From NCBI RefSeq assembly GCF_006716115.1, contig NZ_VFOO01000001.1:3906001-3970000 (forward strand): DNA of 64,000 bases, written 5' to 3'. Below are positions 50,566-59,046 of this stretch, in pieces. Under the pieces are notes generated by a model. It worked only from the letters and a program-made list of their open reading frames with translations. It searched no databases and had not been told where the DNA came from. The number at the start of each line of letters is the position of its first letter. Position 1 is the first letter of the stretch. The stretch is from Subtercola boreus. Lineage in GTDB: Bacteria; Actinomycetota; Actinomycetes; Actinomycetales; Microbacteriaceae. The position numbers and the translations under genes are program-made.

Positions 50566-51278
50566 CGCGCATCGCCGTCGTCAACTGCAACACGACCGAG
50601 ACGATGACGGAGACCGCGGCCGCCCGGGCGCGTCTCGCGGTGGGCCCGGGCACCGAGATCGTCGCGGTCACCCCCTCGTGGGGCGTCGAGTCGGCCGAGG
50701 GATGGTACGACAGCTTCATCAGCGCTGCCGCAGTCCTCCACACCCTCGAGCAGCTGCCCGATGACATCGACGGGGTCGTGATGGCCGGGTTCGGTGAGCA
50801 CGGCAGGGAAGGCGCGCGCGAACTGCTCGACATCCCCGTCGTCGACATCACCGAGGCATCCGCGCACCTCGCCCTGATGCTGGGCCGCCGCTACGGAGTC
50901 GTCACGACGGTGGCCCGCGCTGCGGGCCAGATCGAAGACAGCCTCACCGCCGCGGGGCTCATCGCGCACTGCGCCGCGATCGAGAGCACCGGGCTCGGTG
51001 TGCTCGAGCTCGACGCCGATCCGATCCGCACCGCTGAGGCGTTCGTGACCGCCGGGGAACGCGCGATCGCACGCGGCGCAGAGGTCATCTGTCTCGGCTG
51101 CGCGGGGATGGCGGGCCTGGAGGACTTCGTCGGATCCCGGCTGCCCGTTCCCGTCGTCGACGGGGTCGCAGCCGCTGCGGCTCTGGTCGAGACCCTCATC
51201 CGCCAGCGCCTGACCACCAGCAAGATCGGAAGCTACGCACGCCCGCTGACCAAAGCGCGCAGCTGGCCGGCCGGGTGA
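50562..51278 (+). CDS. Asp/Glu/hydantoin racemase-family protein
   Basis: Encodes 238 residues. The C-terminal catalytic Cys region is present (ICLGCAGMAGL). The first catalytic position, usually CFDDPG or CFGDPG, reads AGFGEHGRE, so only one of the two racemase cysteines is visible. This makes a two-base racemase mechanism doubtful; a decarboxylase- or isomerase-type activity in the same superfamily is possible. Coupled at both ends by 4-bp overlaps with the cyclodeaminase-family and GntR genes. Confidence 0.82.
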   Translation: MTRIAVVNCNTTETMTETAAARARLAVGPGTEIVAVTPSWGVESAEGWYDSFISAAAVLHTLEQLPDDIDGVVMAGFGEHGREGARELLDIPVVDITEASAHLALMLGRRYGVVTTVARAAGQIEDSLTAAGLIAHCAAIESTGLGVLELDADPIRTAEAFVTAGERAIARGAEVICLGCAGMAGLEDFVGSRLPVPVVDGVAAAAALVETLIRQRLTTSKIGSYARPLTKARSWPAG

Positions 51279-51973
51279 CCGTGTTGAATGGGGGGATCGC
51301 CATCGAAACGGAGCCCTACATGACCCTCGTCGAACCAGAGGAGTCACTGTCGAGCCAGACCTACCAGACCCTTCGCCGGCAGATCATCCTCGGGCACTAC
51401 CCGCAAGGATCCCGGCTCGTCGAGGCCGCCCTCGCGACCGAGCTGAACGTCTCGCGTCTTCCCATTCGTGAAGCTGTACCCCGCCTCGCCAACGACGGGT
51501 TCGTGCGGTCATTGCCGCGCCGGTCCTCGCGGGTCTTCCAGTGGACCACCCCCGACATCGTCGAACTCTTCGACGTGCGTCTCAGCCTGGAGACACTCGC
51601 GGCGCGTCTCGCGGCCCAGGCCGTCGCCAGGGGGGCTTCCCTGCAGCCCCTCCTGGACGCGATCGACGCCGAACATGCGGCGCTCGACAGCGAAGACTGG
51701 CTCGAGGTCGCCGAAACATCGACCGTAGTGCACGAGGCCATCGTCGAGATCGCCGGCAGCGCCCTCCTCGGCTCGCTGATGCGCGCCGTCAGTGGACGGA
51801 TGACCTGGCTGTTCTACCTGACCAGCAACCGCGACCAACACCAACAGTCCGACGAACACCACGGCCTCCTCGACGCCATCCGCGCCGGCAACGACCGCCT
51901 CGCCGAATCGATCGCCTTCACCCACATAGAAAAGGGCCGTGCGCCGTCACTGGCCATGCTCGACGCGTCGTGA
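51275..51973 (+). CDS. GntR/FCD regulator, probably of its own operon
   Basis: Encodes 232 residues from a GTG at 51275 that overlaps the racemase stop. An ATG at 51320 with CGGAGC upstream is an equally good start. The winged helix is clear (LRRQIILGHYPQGSRLVE; LNVSRLPIREAVPRL) and the FCD domain follows, with HEAIVEIAGS and HHGLLDAI ligand histidines. As the last operon gene it probably gives feedback on the palindrome at 47067-47087. Confidence 0.86.
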   Translation: MTVLNGGIAIETEPYMTLVEPEESLSSQTYQTLRRQIILGHYPQGSRLVEAALATELNVSRLPIREAVPRLANDGFVRSLPRRSSRVFQWTTPDIVELFDVRLSLETLAARLAAQAVARGASLQPLLDAIDAEHAALDSEDWLEVAETSTVVHEAIVEIAGSALLGSLMRAVSGRMTWLFYLTSNRDQHQQSDEHHGLLDAIRAGNDRLAESIAFTHIEKGRAPSLAMLDAS

Positions 51974-52112
51974 TCAGCGCGCCACCGTTGCTGCCTACGG
52001 GAAAAACGGTGTGGCGGTTTGGAGCGTTGCCGTGTCGTACGCTCGGAGGAGCCCGATGCGTGCGCGAGGGTTCACGTGTGCCACCGGGGCCAGGATGGGC
52101 GGGAGACCTGTA

Positions 52113-52790
52113 GTGCTGAAAGTGCTCAGCTACAACTTGTGGCACGGTCGTGCCCAACGCGAACTGGAGTCGCTCATCACGACTCACTCTCCCGACATCC
52201 TCTGCGTTCAGGAAGCCTACTCATCGAGCCTGCCGACCCGGCTCGGCGACCTGACTCTGGCATCCGGTACGACAGGCAACCGTCTGGCTGTGGCGCTGTA
52301 CGTGCGCTCAGACCGCTTCGTCGTCGAGGCGGCAGCGAAGGTCAAGCTGTCCATTTCACGGCATGACCGACTCGTCGGCGGAACCGATCACCGACTGGTC
52401 ACAGCGCGAGTCCATGACACGCAGACCGGTCGGCGCCTGGTCGTGGGATCGTTCCACGGCACGCCGTTCACGGACTCCAATGCGTTCCGGCGCCTGCAGG
52501 TGGACGACGCCCACGAAGCTCTCCGGAGGCTGGGTCCCGGCCTGCCGACGGTGATGGCCGGCGACTACAACCATCCCATCCTGCTCAGCATGCTCCGCCG
52601 CCACCTCAAACGCCGCGGCTTCACGGTGGCGCGCACCGCCACCAGCACCTTCCACAAGAACCGGAGCCTCGTGCGGGGCAAGTTCGACCTCGCCACCATC
52701 TCCGGGTTCGAGGTCAGCCGCGCCGAGGTGCTGCCCCGCGGAGCATCGGATCACCGGCCGGTGCTCTTCTCCTTCGAGTACGCCCGCTGA
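52113..52790 (+). CDS. Endonuclease/exonuclease/phosphatase-family hydrolase
   Basis: Encodes 225 residues from a GTG at 52113, which has GGGAG at 52101-52105; earlier starts have no good site. EEP motifs in order: SYNLWHG at the N-terminus, CVQEAY (metal Glu), GSFHGTPF, GDYNHP and SDHRPV at the C-terminus. The enzyme cleaves a phosphodiester; nucleic acid or phospholipid cannot be told apart. No signal peptide. Confidence 0.85.
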   Translation: MLKVLSYNLWHGRAQRELESLITTHSPDILCVQEAYSSSLPTRLGDLTLASGTTGNRLAVALYVRSDRFVVEAAAKVKLSISRHDRLVGGTDHRLVTARVHDTQTGRRLVVGSFHGTPFTDSNAFRRLQVDDAHEALRRLGPGLPTVMAGDYNHPILLSMLRRHLKRRGFTVARTATSTFHKNRSLVRGKFDLATISGFEVSRAEVLPRGASDHRPVLFSFEYAR

Positions 52791-52863
52791 GCCGGCCGAC
52801 CTGACACGAGAGCACCAGCCGACGACGCCGATCACATCGGGACGGCGGATAGCATTGGTACCT

Positions 52864-55284
52864 ATGCTCGCCGCCCACACCGTCGATTCTGCCGCCACCG
52901 CCCCCACCGTCGAAGATGTGCTGGCGCGGCTGGGCACCGGGGAGGCGCTGACCGCCGCAGAGGCCGAGGCGCTGCTGCAGGCGCGGGGCGCACAGCTCGA
53001 CGTGTTGCTGGCCGAGGCCGGGCGCCTCCGCGATGTCGGCCTCGAGCGCGCCGGGCGCCCCGGTGTCATCACGTACTCCCGCAAAGTCTTCATCCCGCTC
53101 ACGCATCTCTGCCAGGACCGCTGCCACTACTGCGTCTTCGTGCAGTCGCCCGGCAAGCTCGAACGGGCCGGCATCGCGCCCTTCCTGTCGGCCGACGACG
53201 TGCTGCAGATCGCGCGAGAGGGGGCCGCGCTCGGCTGCAAGGAGGCGCTGTTCACGCTCGGCGACCGCCCCGAGAACCGCTGGGCGGCGGCGCGCGACTG
53301 GCTCGACGAGCACGGCTACGAGTCGACGATCGACTACGTGCGGGCGATGTCGCAGCTGGTGCTCGACGAGACCGGGCTGCTGCCCCATCTGAATCCCGGC
53401 GTGATGACGTACGCCGAGCTGGAGTCGCTGAAGGCCGTGGCCCCGTCGATGGGCATGATGCTCGAGACCACGGCGACGAGGCTCTGGGCCGACAAGGGTG
53501 AGGCGCACTTCGGGTCGCCCGACAAGGATCCGGCCGTGCGGCTGCGGGTGCTCGACGACGCGGGGCGGGCGAAGATCCCGTTCACGACCGGTGTGCTGTT
53601 CGGCATCGGGGAGAACACCGCAGAACGGGTCGATGCGATGTTCGCCATCCGGGCATCCGCCGCCCTGCACGGGCACGTGCAGGAGACCATCGTGCAGAAC
53701 TTCCGCGCGAAGGACTCGACCGCGATGATGTCGACGGGTGACCTGGCGACCGACGAGTATGCGGCGGCGGTCGCTGTGACGCGGCTGGTGCTGGGTCCGG
53801 ATGCCCGGCTGCAGGCCCCGCCGAACCTCACTGATGCAGCGGAACTCGCCCTGCTCATCCGTGCCGGCATCGATGACTGGGGCGGGGTGAGCCCGCTCAC
53901 GCCCGACCACGTTAACCCGGAGCGGCCCTGGCCGCAGATCGACGAGCTCGCGCGGCTCACCGCCGCCGGTGGGTACACGCTGCGCGAGCGGCTGACGGCG
54001 CACCCGCACTACATCCGGGAGGGCGGGCCGTGGTTCGACGCGGCCGTGCTGCCGGCCGTGCGGGCGCTCGCCGGGGTCGACGGGCTCGCCCGGGAGGAGG
54101 GTGTGCCGGTCGCGCCGCCGGGGACCGCGACGCGTGGCCGGGCCGCGACCGGCCCTGCAGGCTCGACGCGTGAGCTGCCGTTCCCGGTGCCGCACGCGGC
54201 CGTGCGGTCGGTGGTGTCGCTGGCCCTCGAGCGGGCCGAACGCTCTCCCGGCACGCTCGGCGACGGCGACTACGCGGCCCTGCTGCGAGCCACGGGGGAC
54301 GAGCTCGACGCGCTCACCGCGCTCGCCGACGGCCTCCGCCGCGCCCGCTTCGGCGACACCCTCTCCTACGTGGTGAACCGCAACCTCGATTCGTCGCTCG
54401 TGCGCGCAGACCGCCCAGACGAGCACGTGCAGGCGTCTGGCGCACTCACCCTCGATGAGCTGGGCGACCTCGCAGACGAGGCGCGGATGCTCGGGGCCAC
54501 CGAGATCTGCATGCAGGGCGCCGCGCATCCGGAGCTCGGCCCCACGGCGTACGTCGATCTCGTACGCGCCGTGACGTCCCGCCAGCCGGAAATGCACCTG
54601 CACGGCTTCCGCCCGGTCGAGCTCCTCGACGGCGCTGCGCGGGCCAGTCTCGCCCTGCCGGACTTCCTGGCTGCGCTGGTCGACGCCGGGCTCGGCTCGG
54701 TTCCCGGCACCGGGGCCCGCATCCTCGACGACACGGTTCGGCAGACGATGACCGGCGGCCGCGACATCCGCGTCGACGCGTGGGTCGACGTCATCACCGC
54801 CGCCCATCGCGCCGGTCTCCGCTCGACAGCCACGATGATCTACGGCCACGTCGAGACCGCGGCGCAGGTCGTCGCCCACCTCCGTACGCTCATCGCCCTA
54901 CAGCAGCAGACCGGCGGGTTCACCGAGTTCATCCCGATGCCCTTCGTGCCGGCCGAGCATCCGGCCATGCCCCCGCACCTCGCCGGGCGCGGGCCGAATC
55001 TCCGCCGGTCGCGGGCGGTGCACGCGGTGAGCCGGCTGCTGCTCGACGGGCACATCGACCATCTGCAGGCGGCGTGGACGAAGCTCGGCCCCGCGGGCGC
55101 CCGCGCCGTGCTGAACGGTGGTGCGGACGACCTCGGCGGCGTGCTGCTCGACGGTGCGCTCCGACCGGATGCCGGGGCCGAGCAGGGCCGCCAGCTCACG
55201 ACGGACGAGGTGGCCGGGTTCGCCCGCGACCTCGGCCGCACGTCGTGGCAGCGGTCGACGCTGTACACGCCCGCCGGCCCGTGA
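52864..55284 (+). CDS. fbiC: FO-synthase (FbiC) homologue with inactive CofH half
   Basis: Encodes 806 residues. The N-terminal CofG half keeps the radical-SAM cluster (CQDRCHYC: Cys83, Cys87, Cys90) and its neighbours (LFTLGDRPENRW; HLNPGVMTYAEL). The C-terminal CofH half aligns to its normal end (TMIYGHVETAAQV; GGFTEFIPMPFVP; NGGADDLGG; QRSTLYTPAG). At about residues 500-520, where active enzymes have NRNINxTNVCYxxCxFC, this protein reads NRNLDSSLVRADRPDE with no cysteine. The tyrosine-handling step of F420 deazaflavin synthesis should therefore be lost unless another CofH exists. The frame is intact. It overlaps the following monooxygenase by GTGA. Confidence 0.85.
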   Translation: MLAAHTVDSAATAPTVEDVLARLGTGEALTAAEAEALLQARGAQLDVLLAEAGRLRDVGLERAGRPGVITYSRKVFIPLTHLCQDRCHYCVFVQSPGKLERAGIAPFLSADDVLQIAREGAALGCKEALFTLGDRPENRWAAARDWLDEHGYESTIDYVRAMSQLVLDETGLLPHLNPGVMTYAELESLKAVAPSMGMMLETTATRLWADKGEAHFGSPDKDPAVRLRVLDDAGRAKIPFTTGVLFGIGENTAERVDAMFAIRASAALHGHVQETIVQNFRAKDSTAMMSTGDLATDEYAAAVAVTRLVLGPDARLQAPPNLTDAAELALLIRAGIDDWGGVSPLTPDHVNPERPWPQIDELARLTAAGGYTLRERLTAHPHYIREGGPWFDAAVLPAVRALAGVDGLAREEGVPVAPPGTATRGRAATGPAGSTRELPFPVPHAAVRSVVSLALERAERSPGTLGDGDYAALLRATGDELDALTALADGLRRARFGDTLSYVVNRNLDSSLVRADRPDEHVQASGALTLDELGDLADEARMLGATEICMQGAAHPELGPTAYVDLVRAVTSRQPEMHLHGFRPVELLDGAARASLALPDFLAALVDAGLGSVPGTGARILDDTVRQTMTGGRDIRVDAWVDVITAAHRAGLRSTATMIYGHVETAAQVVAHLRTLIALQQQTGGFTEFIPMPFVPAEHPAMPPHLAGRGPNLRRSRAVHAVSRLLLDGHIDHLQAAWTKLGPAGARAVLNGGADDLGGVLLDGALRPDAGAEQGRQLTTDEVAGFARDLGRTSWQRSTLYTPAGP

Positions 55285-56795
55285 CGGTGACCAGCGCCCC
55301 AGCGTCCGCCGCAACCGCAGCTGCGACCGCGACCGCAGCCGGGGCCACCGAACACGTGGACGTGCTGGTCGTCGGCGCCGGGTTCGCGGGCCTCGGCCTC
55401 GGCATCCGCCTCGCCCGGGAGACGACCCACACGTTCGTCATCGTCGAGCGCGCAGACAGCGTCGGCGGCACCTGGCGTGACAACACCTACCCGGGCGTCG
55501 CCTGCGACATCCCCTCGCACCTGTACTCGTTCTCGTTCCGCCAGAAGCCGGACTGGTCATCCGTCTATGCGCCCGGCGCCGAGATCCGCGCGTACCTCGG
55601 GGAGTGCGCGCGGGAGGAGGGCCTGCTGCCGCACCTCCGCCTCGCCACGGAGCTGCTGCACGCCCGGTGGAGCGACGACGACGGGCGCTGGCACGTCAGC
55701 ACCACCGGCGGCGACTTCACCGCCCGCGCCCTGGTGACCGCCGCCGGGCGGCTGTCGGAGCCACGGTTCCCCGCCATCGACGGGCTCGACACCTTCCCCG
55801 GCCCGCGTTTCCACACCAGCCGGTGGAACCACGACGTCGACCTCACGGGCAAGCGGGTCGGCATCACCGGCACGGGAGCCTCCGCGGTGCAGGTGCTGCC
55901 CGGGGTCGCTGACGTCGCCGCCGAGGTTGTCGTGTTCCAGCGCAGTGCCCCGTACGTGGTTCCGCGGCACGACCGCGACTACTCCGAGGCCGAGAAGACG
56001 GCGTTCGCGGGCGACCCGCAGCTGCTCGACGATTCCCGCAGCGAGATCTTCCGGCGGGCGGAGGAGACGTTCCCCAGCCGCCTCGGGCGGGAACCCCAGC
56101 TCGGCGCGCAGCGGGCACTCTGGCGGAACCACCTCGAGGCGCAGATCGCCGACCCTGCGCTCCGGGAGGCCCTCACCCCCGACTACGAGATCGGCTGTAA
56201 ACGCGTGCTGGTCTCGAACGACTACTACCCGGCGCTCGGTCGCCCGAACGTGTACCTCGAGAACGCCGCGCTCACGTCGTTCGACGGGCGCACCGCGACC
56301 GCGTCGAACGGGCGCAGCCACGACCTCGACGTGCTCGTCTTCGCGACCGGGTTCCACTCCACCCGCCAGCCCTACGCTGACCGCATCGCGGGCCGCGGGG
56401 GCGAGCTGCTGAGCGCGCACTGGGCGAACGGGATGACCGCTTACGCCTCGACCGTCGTGCACGGTTACCCGAACCTCTTCATCATCGACGGACCGAACGC
56501 CAGCCTCGGCCACAACTCGGCGATCCACATGATCGAGACGCAGCTCGCGTATGTGCTCGGAGCGCTCGAGCATCTCTCCGGGCATCCGGATGCCGCACTC
56601 GACGTGCGCGCCGACGCCGAAGCCGCGTACACCGACGCCATCGACGCGGCTGCCGCAGAGACCGTCTGGCTCACCGGGGGCTGCCGCAGCTGGTACGTGG
56701 ACGACCGGAGCCGGCGCCTGACGCTGCTCTGGCCGGGGTACGCGCTCACCTTCCGGGAAGCCAACGGGCGCTTCGACGCGGCGCCCTTCGGCTGA
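55281..56795 (+). CDS. FAD-dependent Baeyer-Villiger-type monooxygenase
   Basis: Encodes 504 residues from a GTG at 55281 overlapping the fbiC stop. After an Ala/Thr-rich leader comes the FAD motif VLVVGAGFAGLGLGIRL (near 28-44), then ERADSVGGTWRDNTYPGVAC. The BVMO fingerprint region reads FPGPRFHTSRWN, where the family has FxGxxxHxxxWP/D, so its last position deviates. The NADPH motif GITGTGASAVQV lies near 195, and FATGFHSTR near 360. It probably inserts oxygen into a ketone or N-hydroxylates an amine. Translational coupling to the altered fbiC is unusual. Confidence 0.87.
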   Translation: MTVTSAPASAATAAATATAAGATEHVDVLVVGAGFAGLGLGIRLARETTHTFVIVERADSVGGTWRDNTYPGVACDIPSHLYSFSFRQKPDWSSVYAPGAEIRAYLGECAREEGLLPHLRLATELLHARWSDDDGRWHVSTTGGDFTARALVTAAGRLSEPRFPAIDGLDTFPGPRFHTSRWNHDVDLTGKRVGITGTGASAVQVLPGVADVAAEVVVFQRSAPYVVPRHDRDYSEAEKTAFAGDPQLLDDSRSEIFRRAEETFPSRLGREPQLGAQRALWRNHLEAQIADPALREALTPDYEIGCKRVLVSNDYYPALGRPNVYLENAALTSFDGRTATASNGRSHDLDVLVFATGFHSTRQPYADRIAGRGGELLSAHWANGMTAYASTVVHGYPNLFIIDGPNASLGHNSAIHMIETQLAYVLGALEHLSGHPDAALDVRADAEAAYTDAIDAAAAETVWLTGGCRSWYVDDRSRRLTLLWPGYALTFREANGRFDAAPFG

Positions 56796-56860
56796 GTACC
56801 GGCGGTGACGCGGCGCCCTTCGGCTGAGTATCGGCGGTGACGCGGCGCCCTTCGGCTGAG
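56775..56860 (+). repeat. Three tandem copies of the monooxygenase gene end
   Basis: A 22-bp block (starting GACGCGGCGCCC, ending GGCTGAG) occurs at 56775, 56807 and 56839, period 32 bp. The first copy encodes the monooxygenase C-terminus DAAPFG and stop; the others are non-coding duplicates downstream, each with an in-register TGA. Confidence 0.85.
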
Positions 56861-56904
56861 CGTCGCGCGCACCCCGACGAACCGCCGCGGAGAGCGGGCC
56901 GAGC

Positions 56905-57738
56905 TCAGAGCGTCGGGCTCCGGCCGGCGTCGGGGAAGCGGTCGTTGAGGAAGCGGCCGTTCAGCAGCAGGGCTTCGGCGTCACCGCGGACGGCGGCCTC
57001 GTGCATCCGGGAGACCGCGCGTTCGAGCACCTCGAGCTGGGTGAGCAGCGCGCGGTCGGGGGTGCCGCCGTCCGGGTAGACGTGGCTGCGAGCCCACTCC
57101 GTCGGCAGGGCGAGATAGGCCCGCAGGGTGTCGGGGAGGTAGACCGTGGCCGTGCGTTCGGCGAAGGCCTTCGCCTCCGGGTCGCCCGTCACCCTCGGCA
57201 GCGTGTCGAGCAGCAGCTCGACAATGCGTGCGGTGGATGTCGCGGCCGCCGCCGGGAGCGCGCCGCGGAGTTTGAACGGCAGGGTGCGGAGATCGGCCAG
57301 CACGGTGTCGTCGCTGACGCTGACCGTGGGACCGGAGACGGAGATGCCGAGTTTCTGCAGGGCGGCCGCGCCGGCACCGGTGTCGGCGCTGTCGACGGGC
57401 TCTCCGGCGAGCACGGCCAGCCGCAGGGCGAAGACCTCGAGCCACTCCCGGAGCGGCTGGCTGCGCTTCGAGATGACGATCCCACGCACGACCCGCCGGG
57501 TCTCGGCGGCGTACTCCCCGGCCGGCGAGCAGGTCAGCTCCATGACGGAGCCGCGGGTGACGAGCGAGACCGCCGTGATCGAGCCGTCGCGCCCGATGAG
57601 GCGGTCGGTGAGGGAGCGCTGGCGCACCACGGTGAGCGCTGACGCGGCCACCTGGTGGGGGAGCCGGCCCCTGGCCGCCTCGACCAGCCCGCCGAGGAAC
57701 CCCTGGGGATCGTCCATGGCGAGTACCTGCTCTGACAT
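56905..57738 (-). CDS. Hypothetical protein, conserved-looking
   Basis: Encodes 277 residues. The N-terminal third is a beta-rich region (SITAVSLVTRGSVMEL), followed by helical segments. A C-terminal helical bundle contains YLPDTLRAYLALPTEW and ends in LLNGRFLNDRFPD. No signal peptide or membrane helix. I do not recognise the family. It is 50 bp upstream of the MFS stop on the same strand, so it may be the last gene of that transcription unit. Confidence 0.65.
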   Translation of the reverse strand: MSEQVLAMDDPQGFLGGLVEAARGRLPHQVAASALTVVRQRSLTDRLIGRDGSITAVSLVTRGSVMELTCSPAGEYAAETRRVVRGIVISKRSQPLREWLEVFALRLAVLAGEPVDSADTGAGAAALQKLGISVSGPTVSVSDDTVLADLRTLPFKLRGALPAAAATSTARIVELLLDTLPRVTGDPEAKAFAERTATVYLPDTLRAYLALPTEWARSHVYPDGGTPDRALLTQLEVLERAVSRMHEAAVRGDAEALLLNGRFLNDRFPDAGRSPTL

Positions 57739-57787
57739 GCCCTGAGTTTAAGCGCGTTCGGTGTGGATTTCGCCGTGTGCGGCGGGG

Positions 57788-59011
57788 TCAGGCGGCGGCG
57801 ACGCCGTGCCGACGGATGCCGCGGGCCGCGATGAGCGCGCAGACGGCCATCGCTCCGGCGACCGCGACGAGCAGCGCCCCCATCGGTGTGACGGCCGTGA
57901 GCGCGGCGAGGATCGCGGGCAGCAGGAACCCGGCGTAGGTGAGCGAGTAGTACACCGCGGTCAGGCCGGCGAGGTCGTCTGGCGTCGCCATCGCCTGCAC
58001 GGCGGTCAGCCCCGACACCATCGACAGACCGTAGCCGATCCCGAACACGGGAGCCGCGAGGAGCACGGCCCAGACCTGCTGGGAGAGGGAGGCCGGGATG
58101 AGCAGCAGCGCTCCCGCGGCGATGAAGAGCACGCCGACCAGACCGGCGCGGCCGCGGAGCGCCCGGAGGATCGGCCCGGAGACGAACTGCGTCAGCCAGC
58201 CGAAGCTGAGCGTGATCACCGTGACCAGGGTCGCGAATCCGACGGCGAAACCGGGCACGGCGCCGCCCACGAGGCTCGGCCCGACCGCGAACGCCAGGGC
58301 GGGCGCCGCGAAGACCCACGGTGCCAGCGGCAGCACCACGCCGACGAAACGGGCGCGCGCCCGTTTCGGGATCCGCAGGTCGCCGACAAGGCTCGGCTGT
58401 CTGACTCCCGGCATCCGCACCCCCGCCTTGCGCGTCTCGACGGCCCGGAGGAGGGCGACCAGCGCCGCAAGGCTCGCCGCGATCTGCACGACATACGGCA
58501 GCACCGACGGCAGCGGAGCGAACTGGGCGAGGGCTCCGCCGACACCCGCGCCACCGCCGAATCCGATCGTGAGCACCGCGGATGCCCGGCGGGCCCCCGC
58601 CTCGGCACGGCCGCCCCGCACCGACAGCTCCTTGATCCACGACGTGCCGACGACCATGCCCGCGGCCACGCTCAGCCCGCACACGAAACGCCCGGCACAG
58701 AGGCCGGCGAGGCTCGAAGCGGAGCTCGCCAGGATGATGCTCCCGACGATCCCGAGGGCGACACCGACGAGCAGAACAGGCTTTCGCCCGTACCGGTCCG
58801 ACCATGCACCCGAGAGGGCGAACCCCGGCACGATGCCGATCACGTAGACGGCGAGCAGGATGTCGACCTGCACCTGGCTGTAGCCGCTCTGCTGCCGGTA
58901 GAGCTGCAGCAACGGGAGAAACTGGTTGCCGCCCCAGCAGAGCACGATCACAGCGGGTGCGACGAGGAGCCAGGCGCGGGCTCTGCTCGCTTCGGGATGT
59001 TCGCGGGTCAC
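57788..59011 (-). CDS. MFS transporter
   Basis: Encodes 407 residues from a GTG at 59011; an upstream frame of 58 codons is Arg-rich and overlaps the MMPL gene. It has 12 hydrophobic segments with the loop 2-3 motif GAWSDRYGRKP and GRFVCGLSVAAGMV. Probably an exporter or sugar/organic-compound carrier; the substrate is unknown. It is 35 bp downstream of the MMPL gene on the same strand, suggesting one transcript with it. Confidence 0.85.
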   Translation of the reverse strand: MTREHPEASRARAWLLVAPAVIVLCWGGNQFLPLLQLYRQQSGYSQVQVDILLAVYVIGIVPGFALSGAWSDRYGRKPVLLVGVALGIVGSIILASSASSLAGLCAGRFVCGLSVAAGMVVGTSWIKELSVRGGRAEAGARRASAVLTIGFGGGAGVGGALAQFAPLPSVLPYVVQIAASLAALVALLRAVETRKAGVRMPGVRQPSLVGDLRIPKRARARFVGVVLPLAPWVFAAPALAFAVGPSLVGGAVPGFAVGFATLVTVITLSFGWLTQFVSGPILRALRGRAGLVGVLFIAAGALLLIPASLSQQVWAVLLAAPVFGIGYGLSMVSGLTAVQAMATPDDLAGLTAVYYSLTYAGFLLPAILAALTAVTPMGALLVAVAGAMAVCALIAARGIRRHGVAAA

Positions 59012-59046
59012 TGAACCCACCCTAGGCCTCGCCGGCCCGCCCGGGG

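Noticed and set aside
54780-55280. N-terminal extension of the flavin monooxygenase
   Set aside because: It overlaps the end of fbiC out of frame and is Arg-rich; GTG at 55281 with a GTGA overlap is the natural start.
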